Assembly (NCBI GenBank): GCA_023433615.1
Contig: JAEZCJ010000034.1
Location: 45,093 to 109,092 of the forward strand
Source of the DNA: Bacillota bacterium
Lineage (GTDB): Bacteria > Bacillota > Bacilli > Paenibacillales > Paenibacillaceae
Direction: 5' to 3'
DNA: 64,000 nt
Below, piece by piece: positions 8,012 to 15,561 of this stretch. The notes under the pieces were generated by a model. It made no database searches. It saw only the letters and a list, made by a program, of their open reading frames with translations, and had not been told where the DNA came from. How positions within the stretch are numbered: position 1 is the stretch's first letter; every line of letters begins with the position of its first letter. Made by a program: the position numbers and the translations under genes.

Positions 8012-8749
8012 ATGAAGCTTGCAGGTCAGACGATCCTTATTACAGGCGGTTCATCCGGCATCGGCCTAGCCTTGGCCAGGCAACTCGCAATCCGCAATAC
8101 CGTCATCATTGCAGGACGGGACGAGCGGAGACTGGAAGCCGCAAGCGCGTCCATCGCAGGCCTCCGTACGATCGCTTGCGACATCGCGCAAGCGGAGGAA
8201 CGCATTCGTCTATGCGAAGCGTTGCTGCGCGATTATCCGAAGCTGAACGTGCTGATCAATAACGCCGGCATTCAGCGCCATCTCAGGTTCGACGCGGACC
8301 ATGCCAGCCGATCGGCTGCCATACTGGAGGAGGAGACGAACGTCAATTTGTTGGCTCCGGTCCATCTTAGTTCGCTGCTGATCCCGCATCTGCTCAAACA
8401 ACCCGCAGCCGCAATCATGAACGTGACGACAGGACTTGTCATCGTTCCGAAGGTCGAGTCGCCGCTCTACAGCACCTCCAAGGCCGCACTGTCCACTTTC
8501 ACGAGCACGCTCCGCAGCCAACTGAGGAACAGCTCCATACAAGTGACCGAGGCGATGCCGCCGTTGGTCGATACTCCGATGACGCATGGCAGAGGCAGCG
8601 GGAAGATTACGGCCGAGGCTTGCGCCGCCGAGATGATCCGCGGGCTAGAGCAGGGAAAGGCGGTCATTCGCGTGGACAAGGTCAAGCTGCTGCATCTCAT
8701 CAACAGGCTCTCGCCGGGCCTTGCAAGACGGATCATGGCGATGCGCTAG
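8012..8749 (+). CDS. Short-chain dehydrogenase/reductase, DltE-like
   Basis: A 245-residue NAD(P)-dependent oxidoreductase of the classical SDR family. It has the cofactor motif TGGSSGIG (residues about 10-17), the structural INNAG near residue 86, and the catalytic YSTSK near residue 152, preceded by a conserved Thr-rich strand (NVTTG). CCAGGAGG precedes the ATG. The C-terminal half, with an EAMPPLVDTPM stretch after the active site, resembles the DltE subgroup. The substrate is unknown. The gene converges on the CD3324-like gene with only 25 bases between stops. Confidence 0.88.
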   Translation: MKLAGQTILITGGSSGIGLALARQLAIRNTVIIAGRDERRLEAASASIAGLRTIACDIAQAEERIRLCEALLRDYPKLNVLINNAGIQRHLRFDADHASRSAAILEEETNVNLLAPVHLSSLLIPHLLKQPAAAIMNVTTGLVIVPKVESPLYSTSKAALSTFTSTLRSQLRNSSIQVTEAMPPLVDTPMTHGRGSGKITAEACAAEMIRGLEQGKAVIRVDKVKLLHLINRLSPGLARRIMAMR

Positions 8750-8774
8750 CCTTGGCTGCGACTGCAGCAGAACG

Positions 8775-9056
8775 TTACTCCTCCGACTCCGACTCCGATT
8801 TGCCATAGACGATTGCCCGAACTCGCTCTTCGCTCAGACAGTACCTTTCCGATAGGCACGCGATCGTCTGCCCGCTGCGATAGGCATGGAGAATCTCCAT
8901 GTTTCGCTGCTCAAGCGCATCGCGTGCTCCGCTGTTCGTCCCCCAAGCTTTTCGCTCCGCGCTAGGGATGTAGAGATGTGCGCCTTGGACGTACTTCTGA
9001 ATCTCCTGCACAAGCGCCTCAGGGAGCACCTGCCTCGCGTTTAGATGTTTTTTCAT
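8775..9056 (-). CDS. CD3324-family / Mor-like helix-turn-helix protein, copy 1
   Basis: A 93-residue protein with an N-terminal conserved block VLPEALVQEIQKYVQGAHLY, an invariant-looking AWG...GAR segment, and a C-terminal helix-turn-helix (ACLSERYCLSEERVRAIVYG). The layout matches the small CD3324 family, related to the Mor transcription activator DNA-binding domain. Its stop-proximal tail is acidic (SESESEE). It follows the GNAT gene by nine bases and is probably co-transcribed with it. A clear paralogue (PSLLRELQQYIQGEVVYIP) is at 10659. A regulator is likely; no target is known. Confidence 0.78.
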   Translation of the reverse strand: MKKHLNARQVLPEALVQEIQKYVQGAHLYIPSAERKAWGTNSGARDALEQRNMEILHAYRSGQTIACLSERYCLSEERVRAIVYGKSESESEE

Positions 9057-9065
9057 TGGCGCCCT

Positions 9066-10028
9066 CTACACGGATTTCGACATGACAAGCGTGTGCGTCG
9101 GTGCCAGCAAAAAGCCTGCAGCGTACGCTTCAAGAATGAGATCGAAGCACTGCGAGCTCATCCGTGACCACGCCGCATTCACGCCGAGCTGCTGGAGCGA
9201 GGCGAGGACGGCATAGAGCAGGAGCCGGATATCGTACGTTCCGACTTCCGCGCAAGGCCGGAAGTGCAGGCCTAGCATAACGGCATGGAACCCTTCATCC
9301 TTCGCCCATACTTTGTAATAGGCAATGCCTTGGATCTGCCGGCCATCCTCGCCATAGAGACAGAGGAAGACGTGATCGGGGGTATGCTCGGCGAATTGTC
9401 CGCGATACTCTTCAGCCAAGAACATCTCGCCGTCTTCATCCAACAATGTCGCAATCTCCGCGATCGTGGCAGCATCTGCGACGCGAACGCGACTGAGATC
9501 CAGGTATTCCGGCTGCTGCCAATCCGCAATGCTCCGATGGTCGGCGAACACATGGTAATGCGGACTGCAGGCAAAACCTTGCGCCTCGAAGAAGCTGATT
9601 CGCTCGTTGCGAATCTCGCCAAGCCGCATGCTGATCGTGTAGTAAAGCTGCGTTCCGCAGGCGGCTCGAACGGCCTGCTCGCACTCGGCGATGACGGAGG
9701 CGAGTAAGCGGCTGCCTTTCGCGCTGCAGCCGTATTCGAGATAACCGTTGCCCGTCGCGGGCGAAATGCCTACCGTTGCGAACGCTTCGATCGTCCCGTC
9801 GACGAACGCTGCGTAACCTTGCGTGTACAGCTGTGCGAGGATAACCGGTCTGTCTGCGTTCGAAGCAGGGAACAGCAGGCCGCGCCAATCGGTCTTGCGG
9901 TAGCTGATGCTGTCGTCCGCGTAACGCTGCGGTTCCTGGCTCCAATTCGAGCGGTAATAGAGCGTTTCGATTCGTTCAAAGTCATCGTCCGGCAGGATCG
10001 CTCTTACGATGCCATTCGCGTGCTGCAA
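9066..10028 (-). CDS. GNAT-type N-acetyltransferase (two-part)
   Basis: A protein of about 320 residues with two GNAT-like halves: the first has an acetyl-CoA-loop-like segment around SAKGSRLLASVIAECEQAV and then RNERISFFEAQGFA, and the second half is more diverged. On the coding strand AGGAGG directly touches an ATG (10034), leaving no spacing; the TTG two codons later (10028) sits six bases behind AGGAGG and is the better start. The substrate is unknown. It is probably co-transcribed with the downstream HTH gene. Confidence 0.72.
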   Translation of the reverse strand: MQHANGIVRAILPDDDFERIETLYYRSNWSQEPQRYADDSISYRKTDWRGLLFPASNADRPVILAQLYTQGYAAFVDGTIEAFATVGISPATGNGYLEYGCSAKGSRLLASVIAECEQAVRAACGTQLYYTISMRLGEIRNERISFFEAQGFACSPHYHVFADHRSIADWQQPEYLDLSRVRVADAATIAEIATLLDEDGEMFLAEEYRGQFAEHTPDHVFLCLYGEDGRQIQGIAYYKVWAKDEGFHAVMLGLHFRPCAEVGTYDIRLLLYAVLASLQQLGVNAAWSRMSSQCFDLILEAYAAGFLLAPTHTLVMSKSV

Positions 10029-10239
10029 AGTCATCCTCCTATCGGATTCGAGATATGCTTCTATCTTCCCACAGTTGTTCAACAAGCGGTAGCCCGTAGA
10101 TTGGGGGGACACATTCTTAACCGAACCTATTCCATGGTAAAGTTCTCTTATAGCTGTTTTTTCGCTGGTCGGGGCCTAATTACCGGAAGTACAATAAGGT
10201 TGTCGGGCCGACGAAATAACAGGAAAGGAGCTGATCCGA

Positions 10240-10272
10240 GTGATTGACAATTTAGAGGTGATCTCCGTTTAA
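10240..10272 (+). CDS. Ten-codon reading frame with strong ribosome site
   Basis: GTG-initiated frame MIDNLEVISV with AAAGGAG nine bases upstream, closed by a TAA that lies inside a perfect palindrome (10260-10280). It may be a leader peptide or the stump of a small holin-like toxin gene, whose N-termini look similar; neither is proven. Confidence 0.3.
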   Translation: MIDNLEVISV

Positions 10273-10312
10273 CGGAGATCGCTTACGAACGGGGGGGCCG
10301 CAAGGCCTCCCT
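10260..10312 (+). terminator. Two consecutive hairpins
   Basis: The first hairpin, 10260-10280, has perfect arms GATCTCCGTT and AACGGAGATC around a single T. The second, 10292-10312, pairs GGGGGGCC with GGCCTCCC across GCAA. T content afterwards is weak (tcattatttcatt). Together they probably end or attenuate transcription of the ten-codon frame before the promoter at 10344. Confidence 0.5.
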
Positions 10313-10343
10313 CATTATTTCATTACGATATGGAAAATAATTC

Positions 10344-10373
10344 TTGTCATCTGTAAGTGCTTTCACTTATACT
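10344..10373 (+). promoter_or_regulatory. Sigma-A promoter of the ABC exporter operon with spacer palindrome
   Basis: TTGTCA (10344-10349) and TATACT (10368-10373) are 18 bases apart. The spacer holds a perfect inverted repeat TAAGTG-CTTT-CACTTA (10354-10369) that overlaps the -10 box. Read another way, TGTAAGTGCTTTCA (10352-10365) matches the CcpA cre consensus at all but one constrained position. Either would place a repressor across the promoter. Confidence 0.65.
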
Positions 10374-10377
10374 GTTG

Positions 10378-10548
10378 AAGTACGACATACTTACCGATCA
10401 GGTGAAAGGGGGATGCAGGAAATGCTCGCAAATATGGTGATGGACACGTAACCGCATACCGCATGTTCACCTGCAATGACATATGGCGCTTCTTCGCGCC
10501 GTTCATAGTCAGGCCGTTCCTGTGGATGCCATTTTCCACGGTTTTTTT
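10378..10548 (+). ncRNA. Structured leader with short peptide and intrinsic terminator (candidate attenuator)
   Basis: The leader contains a ribosome site AAAGGGGG (10405-10412) followed at nine bases by ATG 10422 and the frame MLANMVMDT (10422-10451). The start region is embraced by an 8-bp stem CAGGTGAA/TTCACCTG (10399-10406 with 10466-10473) that ties up part of the ribosome site. A long hairpin follows (TGAC..ATGGCGC with GCGC..CAT..GTCA, 10477-10511), then a terminator, CC-T-GTGGA with TCCACGG and seven Ts (10519-10548). This order (promoter, leader peptide, alternative stems, terminator, genes) is that of ribosome-mediated attenuation. No known riboswitch class was recognised. Confidence 0.6.
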
Positions 10549-10588
10549 ATTTTTACCACCCATTCTAATGAAAAGGAGGCAGGCAAAC

Positions 10589-10696
10589 ATGATTCATGCA
10601 TTCAACGCATTGACGCATTACGCCGCAAGGAAGAACATATTCGAGGAGGACGTATACCGTGATTTACAAAAATGGAAGAGACGTGCTTCCCCCTAG
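10589..10696 (+). CDS. 35-codon frame overlapping the HTH gene
   Basis: ATG 10589 lies behind AAAAGGAGG with a nine-base gap. The product begins MIHAFNALTHYAARKNIFEE and ends in a basic stretch. It overlaps the GTG start of the next gene (10659) in another frame and contains that gene's GAGGAGG site, an arrangement that would couple translation of the two. It may be a genuine small protein, a second leader peptide, or a translational coupler. Confidence 0.42.
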   Translation: MIHAFNALTHYAARKNIFEEDVYRDLQKWKRRASP

Positions 10697-10940
10697 CCTG
10701 CTGAGGGAGCTGCAGCAATATATTCAAGGCGAAGTGGTCTATATACCCAAACCTAGCGACCAGCGCGCGAACTGGGGAGAAGTAAGCGGGGCGCGCAAGC
10801 AGCTTGCAGAACGGAACGAAGAGATCCATCGCTTCTATCGCAGCGGATGGACCGTTGCCGATCTGGAGCGCAAGTATCACCTATCCGGCGAGAGCATCCG
10901 GAAAATCATCGTCAAAACCCGTAAACAGGCATTCACGTAG
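10659..10940 (+). CDS. CD3324-family / Mor-like helix-turn-helix protein, copy 2
   Basis: A 93-residue paralogue of the gene at 8775-9056: VLPPSLLRELQQYIQGEVVY at the start, NWGEVSGAR in the middle, and a C-terminal helix-turn-helix WTVADLERKYHLSGESIRKI. The start is GTG 10659 behind GGAGGA with eight bases of spacing. It is the first recognisable gene after the attenuator-like leader and lies 15 bases upstream of the ABC exporter, so it likely regulates or responds with the exporter. The palindrome in the promoter spacer at 10354-10369 is a plausible binding site; that is inference. Confidence 0.78.
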   Translation: MIYKNGRDVLPPSLLRELQQYIQGEVVYIPKPSDQRANWGEVSGARKQLAERNEEIHRFYRSGWTVADLERKYHLSGESIRKIIVKTRKQAFT

Positions 10941-10955
10941 CGAAGGAGAATAAGA

Positions 10956-13148
10956 ATGGCTATTGCAAATAAGCTGCCGGAGTCGATTCTGGACCAGCTG
11001 CCTGCTGCGCCGATCTTCTTCGCGAAGTCGGATCTGACGCCTGACGGGCATTTCGGCGAACAATGGATCGTGCTCACGGAACAAGAAATCATGCTGTGGG
11101 GCGCGGACGGCGCACTGTCGTCCCGCCTCGCGATTGCAGACGTAACGGATGCAAGGGCAGTCGGCGGGATCGGCGGCGGCACGCTGCTGGCCGATACGAA
11201 GAACGGGCCTGTCGTCATCGGACGCTACACCGCTGCGTTGTCCTCCGTATTCGGCTACGCAGCTAAGCTGATCGGCGCGGTCGCGAAGGGCGAGGAGCGG
11301 CCGACGGCGTCGGAGAATGAGTTCCCTCGCTATTGCCCGAGCTGCGACAATCCGCTCTCCGAGGGTACGCAGGTGTGCCCGATCTGCAAGAACAACGGCA
11401 AGGTCATGCTGCGAATGCTGCGCTATGCGAAGCCTTACAAGCTGCAGATGACTGCAGCGGGATTCCTGCTCATATTGACCGCTGTCGTGGAATTAATTCC
11501 GATTTACTTAACGAAAATCATGATCGATGACGTGCTGCAGCCGAAGGACATGGGTTCCACGCTGCTGTGGATTGTGCTCGGGTTAGGCGCAACGACGCTT
11601 GTCATGTCGATTATGCAGACCGTTCGCGGATTGATCGGCGTATGGGTCGGATCGAAGCTGATGGGCGATCTGCGCAAAGATATTTATAACGCGCTGATGC
11701 GTCTATCGCTGGCTTTTTTCGACCGTCGCCAGACCTCGCAGTTCATCGGCAGGGTGAACAGCGATTCGGAGTCGATGCGTCAATTCATGACGGACGGCGT
11801 CATCTGGGTGAGCGGCGAAACGCTGCGCGTCATCGCGATCTTCGTCGTCATGTTCGGGTTGGATTGGAAGCTGACGCTGCTGGCGCTCCTGCCGATGCCG
11901 CTCATGGCAATCGTGTCGCTCACGGTATGGCCGAAGATCGGGCGTCGCTGGTATCAGCAGTGGCGGTCCATCTTCCGGCTCAACGTGCTCGTCGGAGATT
12001 CGCTCCAAGGCATCCGCGTCGTGAAGGCCTTCGGACAGGAGACGACCGAGATGTCGCGCTATTCCGAAGCGAATCGCGAGGTGGTCCGACATAATATCCG
12101 CATCGAAGGACTCTTTCAGGGATTGTTCCCGCTGTTCTCCCTGATCGCCGGCGTCGGGACGCTGCTGATCTGGTTCAACGGCGGGCAGAAGGTGCTTCAG
12201 GATCATATGCAACTGGGCACGCTTATGGCTCTGGTTGCCTATCTGGGCATGCTGTTCGGACCGCTGCAGTGGATGAGTCAGATGATCACCTGGGCGAGCA
12301 ATGCGCTGTCGGCGGCAGACCGCGTGTTCGAGATTATGGATACGCCGTCAGAGGTGCCGGAAGCGCGGGATCCCCGGCCGATCGGCACGATCAAGGGCGA
12401 TGTGCGATTCTCCGGCGTCTCGTACGGCTACGAGAAGCATCATCCCGTGCTCAAGGGGATCGATCTCCATGTGAGGCCGGGCGAGATGATCGGGCTGGTC
12501 GGCCACTCCGGCGCAGGCAAGTCGACCTTTATCAATATGATCTGCCGCTTCTATGACGCGGACGAGGGCTCGATTGCCATTGACGGCATCGACCTGCGCA
12601 GCATCAGCCAGACGGACATGCGCAAGCAGATCGGCGTCGTCCTGCAGGAGACGTTCCTGTTCGACGGCACGATCGCCGAGAACATTGCGTATTCGAAGCC
12701 GGACGCCACGCCGATCGAGATCATGCGTGCGGCGAAGATCGCGAACGCGCATGACTTCATCGTGCGGCTGCCTGACGGGTACGATACCCGCGTCGGCGAG
12801 CGCGGCCATCGGCTGTCCGGCGGAGAGAAGCAGCGCGTGGCGATTGCCCGGGCGATTATCCACGATCCGCGCATTCTGATCCTGGACGAAGCGACCGCGT
12901 CGGTCGATACCGAGACGGAGCGGCAGATCCAGGAAGCGATCTCGCGGCTGATCGAAGGCCGCACGACGTTCGCGATCGCGCATCGCTTGTCGACGCTGCG
13001 GAACGCGGACCGCATCGTGGTGCTGGACCGCGGCAGGATCGTGGAGGCCGGAACGCATGAGGAGCTATTGGCGCAGAAGGGCGCCTATCACAAGCTGGTC
13101 GAGGCGCAGCAGGAGTTGTCCAAGATCAAGGGGGTGGAGGCGTCATGA
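10956..13148 (+). CDS. ABC exporter (fused membrane and ATPase domains) with N-terminal zinc ribbon
   Basis: A 730-residue half-transporter. Residues 1-120 form an extra cytosolic domain, followed by a zinc ribbon with CPSC near 127 and CPIC near 140. Six membrane helices span roughly 160-440, then the nucleotide-binding domain: Walker A GHSGAGKST near 516, signature LSGGEKQ near 620, Walker B ILILDEATAS near 640, and the switch His in IAHRLS near 674. Such type IV exporters move drugs, lipids or peptides as dimers. The N-terminal extension and zinc ribbon are unusual for the family. It is co-transcribed with DUF1854 (ATGA overlap, 13145-13148). Confidence 0.92.
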   Translation: MAIANKLPESILDQLPAAPIFFAKSDLTPDGHFGEQWIVLTEQEIMLWGADGALSSRLAIADVTDARAVGGIGGGTLLADTKNGPVVIGRYTAALSSVFGYAAKLIGAVAKGEERPTASENEFPRYCPSCDNPLSEGTQVCPICKNNGKVMLRMLRYAKPYKLQMTAAGFLLILTAVVELIPIYLTKIMIDDVLQPKDMGSTLLWIVLGLGATTLVMSIMQTVRGLIGVWVGSKLMGDLRKDIYNALMRLSLAFFDRRQTSQFIGRVNSDSESMRQFMTDGVIWVSGETLRVIAIFVVMFGLDWKLTLLALLPMPLMAIVSLTVWPKIGRRWYQQWRSIFRLNVLVGDSLQGIRVVKAFGQETTEMSRYSEANREVVRHNIRIEGLFQGLFPLFSLIAGVGTLLIWFNGGQKVLQDHMQLGTLMALVAYLGMLFGPLQWMSQMITWASNALSAADRVFEIMDTPSEVPEARDPRPIGTIKGDVRFSGVSYGYEKHHPVLKGIDLHVRPGEMIGLVGHSGAGKSTFINMICRFYDADEGSIAIDGIDLRSISQTDMRKQIGVVLQETFLFDGTIAENIAYSKPDATPIEIMRAAKIANAHDFIVRLPDGYDTRVGERGHRLSGGEKQRVAIARAIIHDPRILILDEATASVDTETERQIQEAISRLIEGRTTFAIAHRLSTLRNADRIVVLDRGRIVEAGTHEELLAQKGAYHKLVEAQQELSKIKGVEAS

Positions 13149-13648
13149 CAGCAGCCGACAAGTACGACATTCGCGTCCTGAAGCCTTCGGTGGTCATGTT
13201 CAGCCGCGGGGCGGGCGGCGTCTTCCAAGGCGCGGTAGACGGCGTGGCGTACGACGAGCTGGTCGTCTACCGGACGTTCCCTTTCCTCTATACGACGCAG
13301 TATATTTCCGTTCGGAATGCGAAGGGGGAAGAGCTCGGCGTCGTGGCCGACATTGCCGAGCTGGATGATGAAAGCCGCAGGGAGGCGCTGCAAGAGCTGC
13401 AGTACCGCTACTTCCTGCCGCGGGTGACGCGGGTAGAGAGCGTCAAGCAGAAGGCGGACATGTGGATCTGGGAGCTGGCGACGAGTCTGGGTTCGACTCG
13501 CATGGCCATGCGCAATCTGCACGAGCATCTGCAATTCCCGGGCGGGAACCGGGTCATCCTGACGGATCTCAACGGCAGACGCGTCGAGATCGCCGACTGG
13601 CGCGCGCTTGATGCGCATAGCCGCAAGCAGTTGACGGATATCGTATAG
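13145..13648 (+). CDS. DUF1854 family protein
   Basis: A 167-residue protein overlapping the ABC exporter stop by four bases. The central segment ELGVVADIAELDDESRREAL, followed by YFLPRVTRVESVKQK, is characteristic of DUF1854, a family commonly encoded next to ABC exporters of this extended type. It ends with a beta-rich part (NRVILTDLNGRRVEIADW). It has no membrane segment or catalytic motif, so a cytosolic accessory role for the exporter is likely. The molecular function is unknown. Confidence 0.85.
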   Translation: MTAADKYDIRVLKPSVVMFSRGAGGVFQGAVDGVAYDELVVYRTFPFLYTTQYISVRNAKGEELGVVADIAELDDESRREALQELQYRYFLPRVTRVESVKQKADMWIWELATSLGSTRMAMRNLHEHLQFPGGNRVILTDLNGRRVEIADWRALDAHSRKQLTDIV

Positions 13649-13673
13649 CTACTGCGGATGGACAGAGAACATG

Positions 13674-13704
13674 GAAGCACTCGCCGAATGTCGGCGGGTG
13701 CTTC
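13674..13704. terminator. Bidirectional terminator between exporter operon and DUF6199 gene
   Basis: Hairpin GAAGCAC-T-CGCCGA / TCGGCG-G-GTGCTTC with a three-base loop and one G-T pair, placed between two converging genes. Confidence 0.75.
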
Positions 13705-13705
13705 T

Positions 13706-13915
13706 TCAGTTGGGGAGAAGACCTGACGTTAGAAGGAAGATTCCCGCAACAATTGCGAATAGGCCGCCTATGCGAGCCGAAATCAGCGCGGCGGTGCTCG
13801 GTTGGGCATTCTTGAATTGCCAACCTACCCCCAGATACCACGAGACCTTAGGGAACAGTAAGCCAACAATCCCCAAAATAATAAAGAGAATCGGGATTAA
13901 TGTGAACATGAACAT
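13706..13915 (-). CDS. Small two-helix membrane protein, DUF6199-like
   Basis: A 69-residue protein starting at ATG 13915, behind AAGAGG with about nine bases of spacing; longer in-frame starts upstream lack a ribosome site. It has a membrane helix at residues 4-22 (LIPILFIILGIVGLLFP), the conserved middle VGWQFKNAQPSTAAL...RIGG, and a second helix at the C-terminus. The Trp-x-x-x-x-x-x-PS...RxxG pattern is that of small DUF6199-type proteins in Bacillales. Function unknown. Confidence 0.72.
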   Translation of the reverse strand: MFMFTLIPILFIILGIVGLLFPKVSWYLGVGWQFKNAQPSTAALISARIGGLFAIVAGIFLLTSGLLPN

Positions 13916-14086
13916 ACTCGATAACCTCTTTTCCCCGGTAGTCCACTCGATCAAGATCCCTACGCGATCAGAACAGAGACGCAATACTTGCTAGAGACGG
14001 GGTTATAGCACTGTAGCGGAACGGATTGCATAAATGCGAAACATACGTCAGAAAAAACTGTGCGGATTAACCTGGCGCTGCTCAGC

Positions 14087-14599
14087 TTAAGTGCTTGCCG
14101 AAGCCGAAGCGGCATTGTTGTTGCGCTTCTGGATGCTGTGCATGCCCATGACGACGGCAATCAATTCGTAGCTGTCGAGCAACGAGGCGCGATTGTTCAG
14201 GCAGAATGCCCCCGATTCCAGCCAACCGCTTGTCTTATGGAAAGACGCAACTTCGATGCCGGCGTGGTCGATTATGGCGTACGAACGCGAGAATGCGGGC
14301 GATTCGATCGTGTAGATGCCGCGTTCTCCCGCGTCGTACTCGTAACGCTTCGAGAAGAAAGACAGCCTGCTCCTGAGTACGCCTAACAAGGACTGGCTGG
14401 CATCCGCGACCTCCCATTTGCCGGAGAAGAAGCGGAAGCTGCCGGTAACGCGCAACTCGCCGCTCGGTCCGTATACCGTTAGCGATGCGCTGAACATGCT
14501 TCGCAGATCCAACATCCCCGCCTGCTCACCTGCGGCATTCATGATCGGCGTCTCGCCGCTGCTGAAGAAGTTATCCCTGAAATACAACTCCACCGTCAT
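14087..14599 (-). CDS. LURP-one-related / tubby-like beta-barrel protein
   Basis: A 170-residue protein predicted to be almost all beta strands: MTVELYFRDNFFSSGETPI, then MLDLRSMFSASLTVY, then YDAGERGIYTIESPAFSRSY and a C-terminal helix LDSYELIAVVMGMHSIQKRN. This order matches the LURP-one-related/YxjI family with its tubby-like barrel. The start at 14599 follows GGAAGGGG. The tail (NNNAASASAST) is low complexity. The biochemical role of this family in bacteria is unknown. Confidence 0.78.
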   Translation of the reverse strand: MTVELYFRDNFFSSGETPIMNAAGEQAGMLDLRSMFSASLTVYGPSGELRVTGSFRFFSGKWEVADASQSLLGVLRSRLSFFSKRYEYDAGERGIYTIESPAFSRSYAIIDHAGIEVASFHKTSGWLESGAFCLNNRASLLDSYELIAVVMGMHSIQKRNNNAASASAST

Positions 14600-14792
14600 A
14601 ACCCCTTCCCGGAAATGCGCTTTTAAGAATGATACGAATGAGCAAGACAGATGTTTCAAGCACCGGAAGCGGATTCCGCGCGGACACATTTTCGCATAAC
14701 TAGACGGACTGTCCTTCCTTATTTTATCGAATGGAATACGTTATATGGATTGTAAATCATCTATGCGTATTCGATAGGGAGGCGCAAGGAGA

Positions 14793-15554
14793 ATGGTTCC
14801 TAGAAGGTTGTGGCATGTTCGCAATAAATGGAGAAGGCATCTCAGCTTGATCGGCAGCCGAAAGGTGCTTCGCCACATTCCTCCTACCCGACTGCTCACA
14901 AGAGAGTCGCTACGCAGCTATCTCGGGCGGTATAAGGAGGTCTATATTAAGCCGATTCACGGATCGTATGGCAACAACATTATGAAGGTGAGCCGGCGCA
15001 GGAGAGGCTACGTCGTTCAACGCGAGGAACGAATCACGAGGGTGGGACAGAAAGGGGTTGCGAAGGCCGTCTTCCGTCATGCCCGAAGCCGTTCCTTCAT
15101 GATTCAACGAGGCGTGTCCATCTTGACCAACGGTCGACGTCCGGTTGATTTTCGGATTCTGCTGCTACGTCCGAACGACCGCTGGGAGCTCATGGGGATC
15201 ATGGGCAAGGTGGCCTCAGGCAATCGAATCGTGACCAACTATAGGCATGGCGGCAAACCCATCCAGCTCAGGACGGCGCTGAAGCGAGCCGGGTGGTCGA
15301 ATGCCGATATTGCCAAGTGCAAGGCCTCGATGGAGCGATTATGCCTGAACGCTGCAGAGCAGTTCACGAGACGTCACCGGGAATGCAGGCGACTCGGCGT
15401 CGACATCGCCGTCGATCGCAGACAAGGCTTGTGGATCCTCGAGGTGAACACGAATCCCGAGTATGCCTTATTCCGTTATCACGAGAACAAGCAGCTCCAC
15501 GGTCGCATCGGACGCAACATGCGAATCATCCGCTCGAAGCAATCGCGAAGCTGA
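14793..15554 (+). CDS. YheC/YheD family ATP-grasp protein, second copy
   Basis: A 253-residue paralogue of the gene at 3938-4747. The shared marks are YIKPIHGSYGNNIMKV (nucleotide loop), FRILLLRPNDRWELMGIMGK in the centre, and LGVDIAVDRRQGLWILEVNT toward the C-terminus. It is more basic than the first copy, especially at the N-terminus (RRLWHVRNKWRRH). GGAGGCGCAAGGAGA precedes the ATG. It converges on the exonuclease gene with seven bases between their ends. A spore-coat connection is inferred from the family. Confidence 0.83.
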   Translation: MVPRRLWHVRNKWRRHLSLIGSRKVLRHIPPTRLLTRESLRSYLGRYKEVYIKPIHGSYGNNIMKVSRRRRGYVVQREERITRVGQKGVAKAVFRHARSRSFMIQRGVSILTNGRRPVDFRILLLRPNDRWELMGIMGKVASGNRIVTNYRHGGKPIQLRTALKRAGWSNADIAKCKASMERLCLNAAEQFTRRHRECRRLGVDIAVDRRQGLWILEVNTNPEYALFRYHENKQLHGRIGRNMRIIRSKQSRS

Positions 15555-15561
15555 AGGCCGC

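Noticed and set aside
10378..10548. A known metabolite riboswitch (M-box, fluoride, TPP, yybP-ykoY and c-di-GMP types considered)
   Set aside because: None of the diagnostic conserved segments was found; the leader-peptide layout fits attenuation better.
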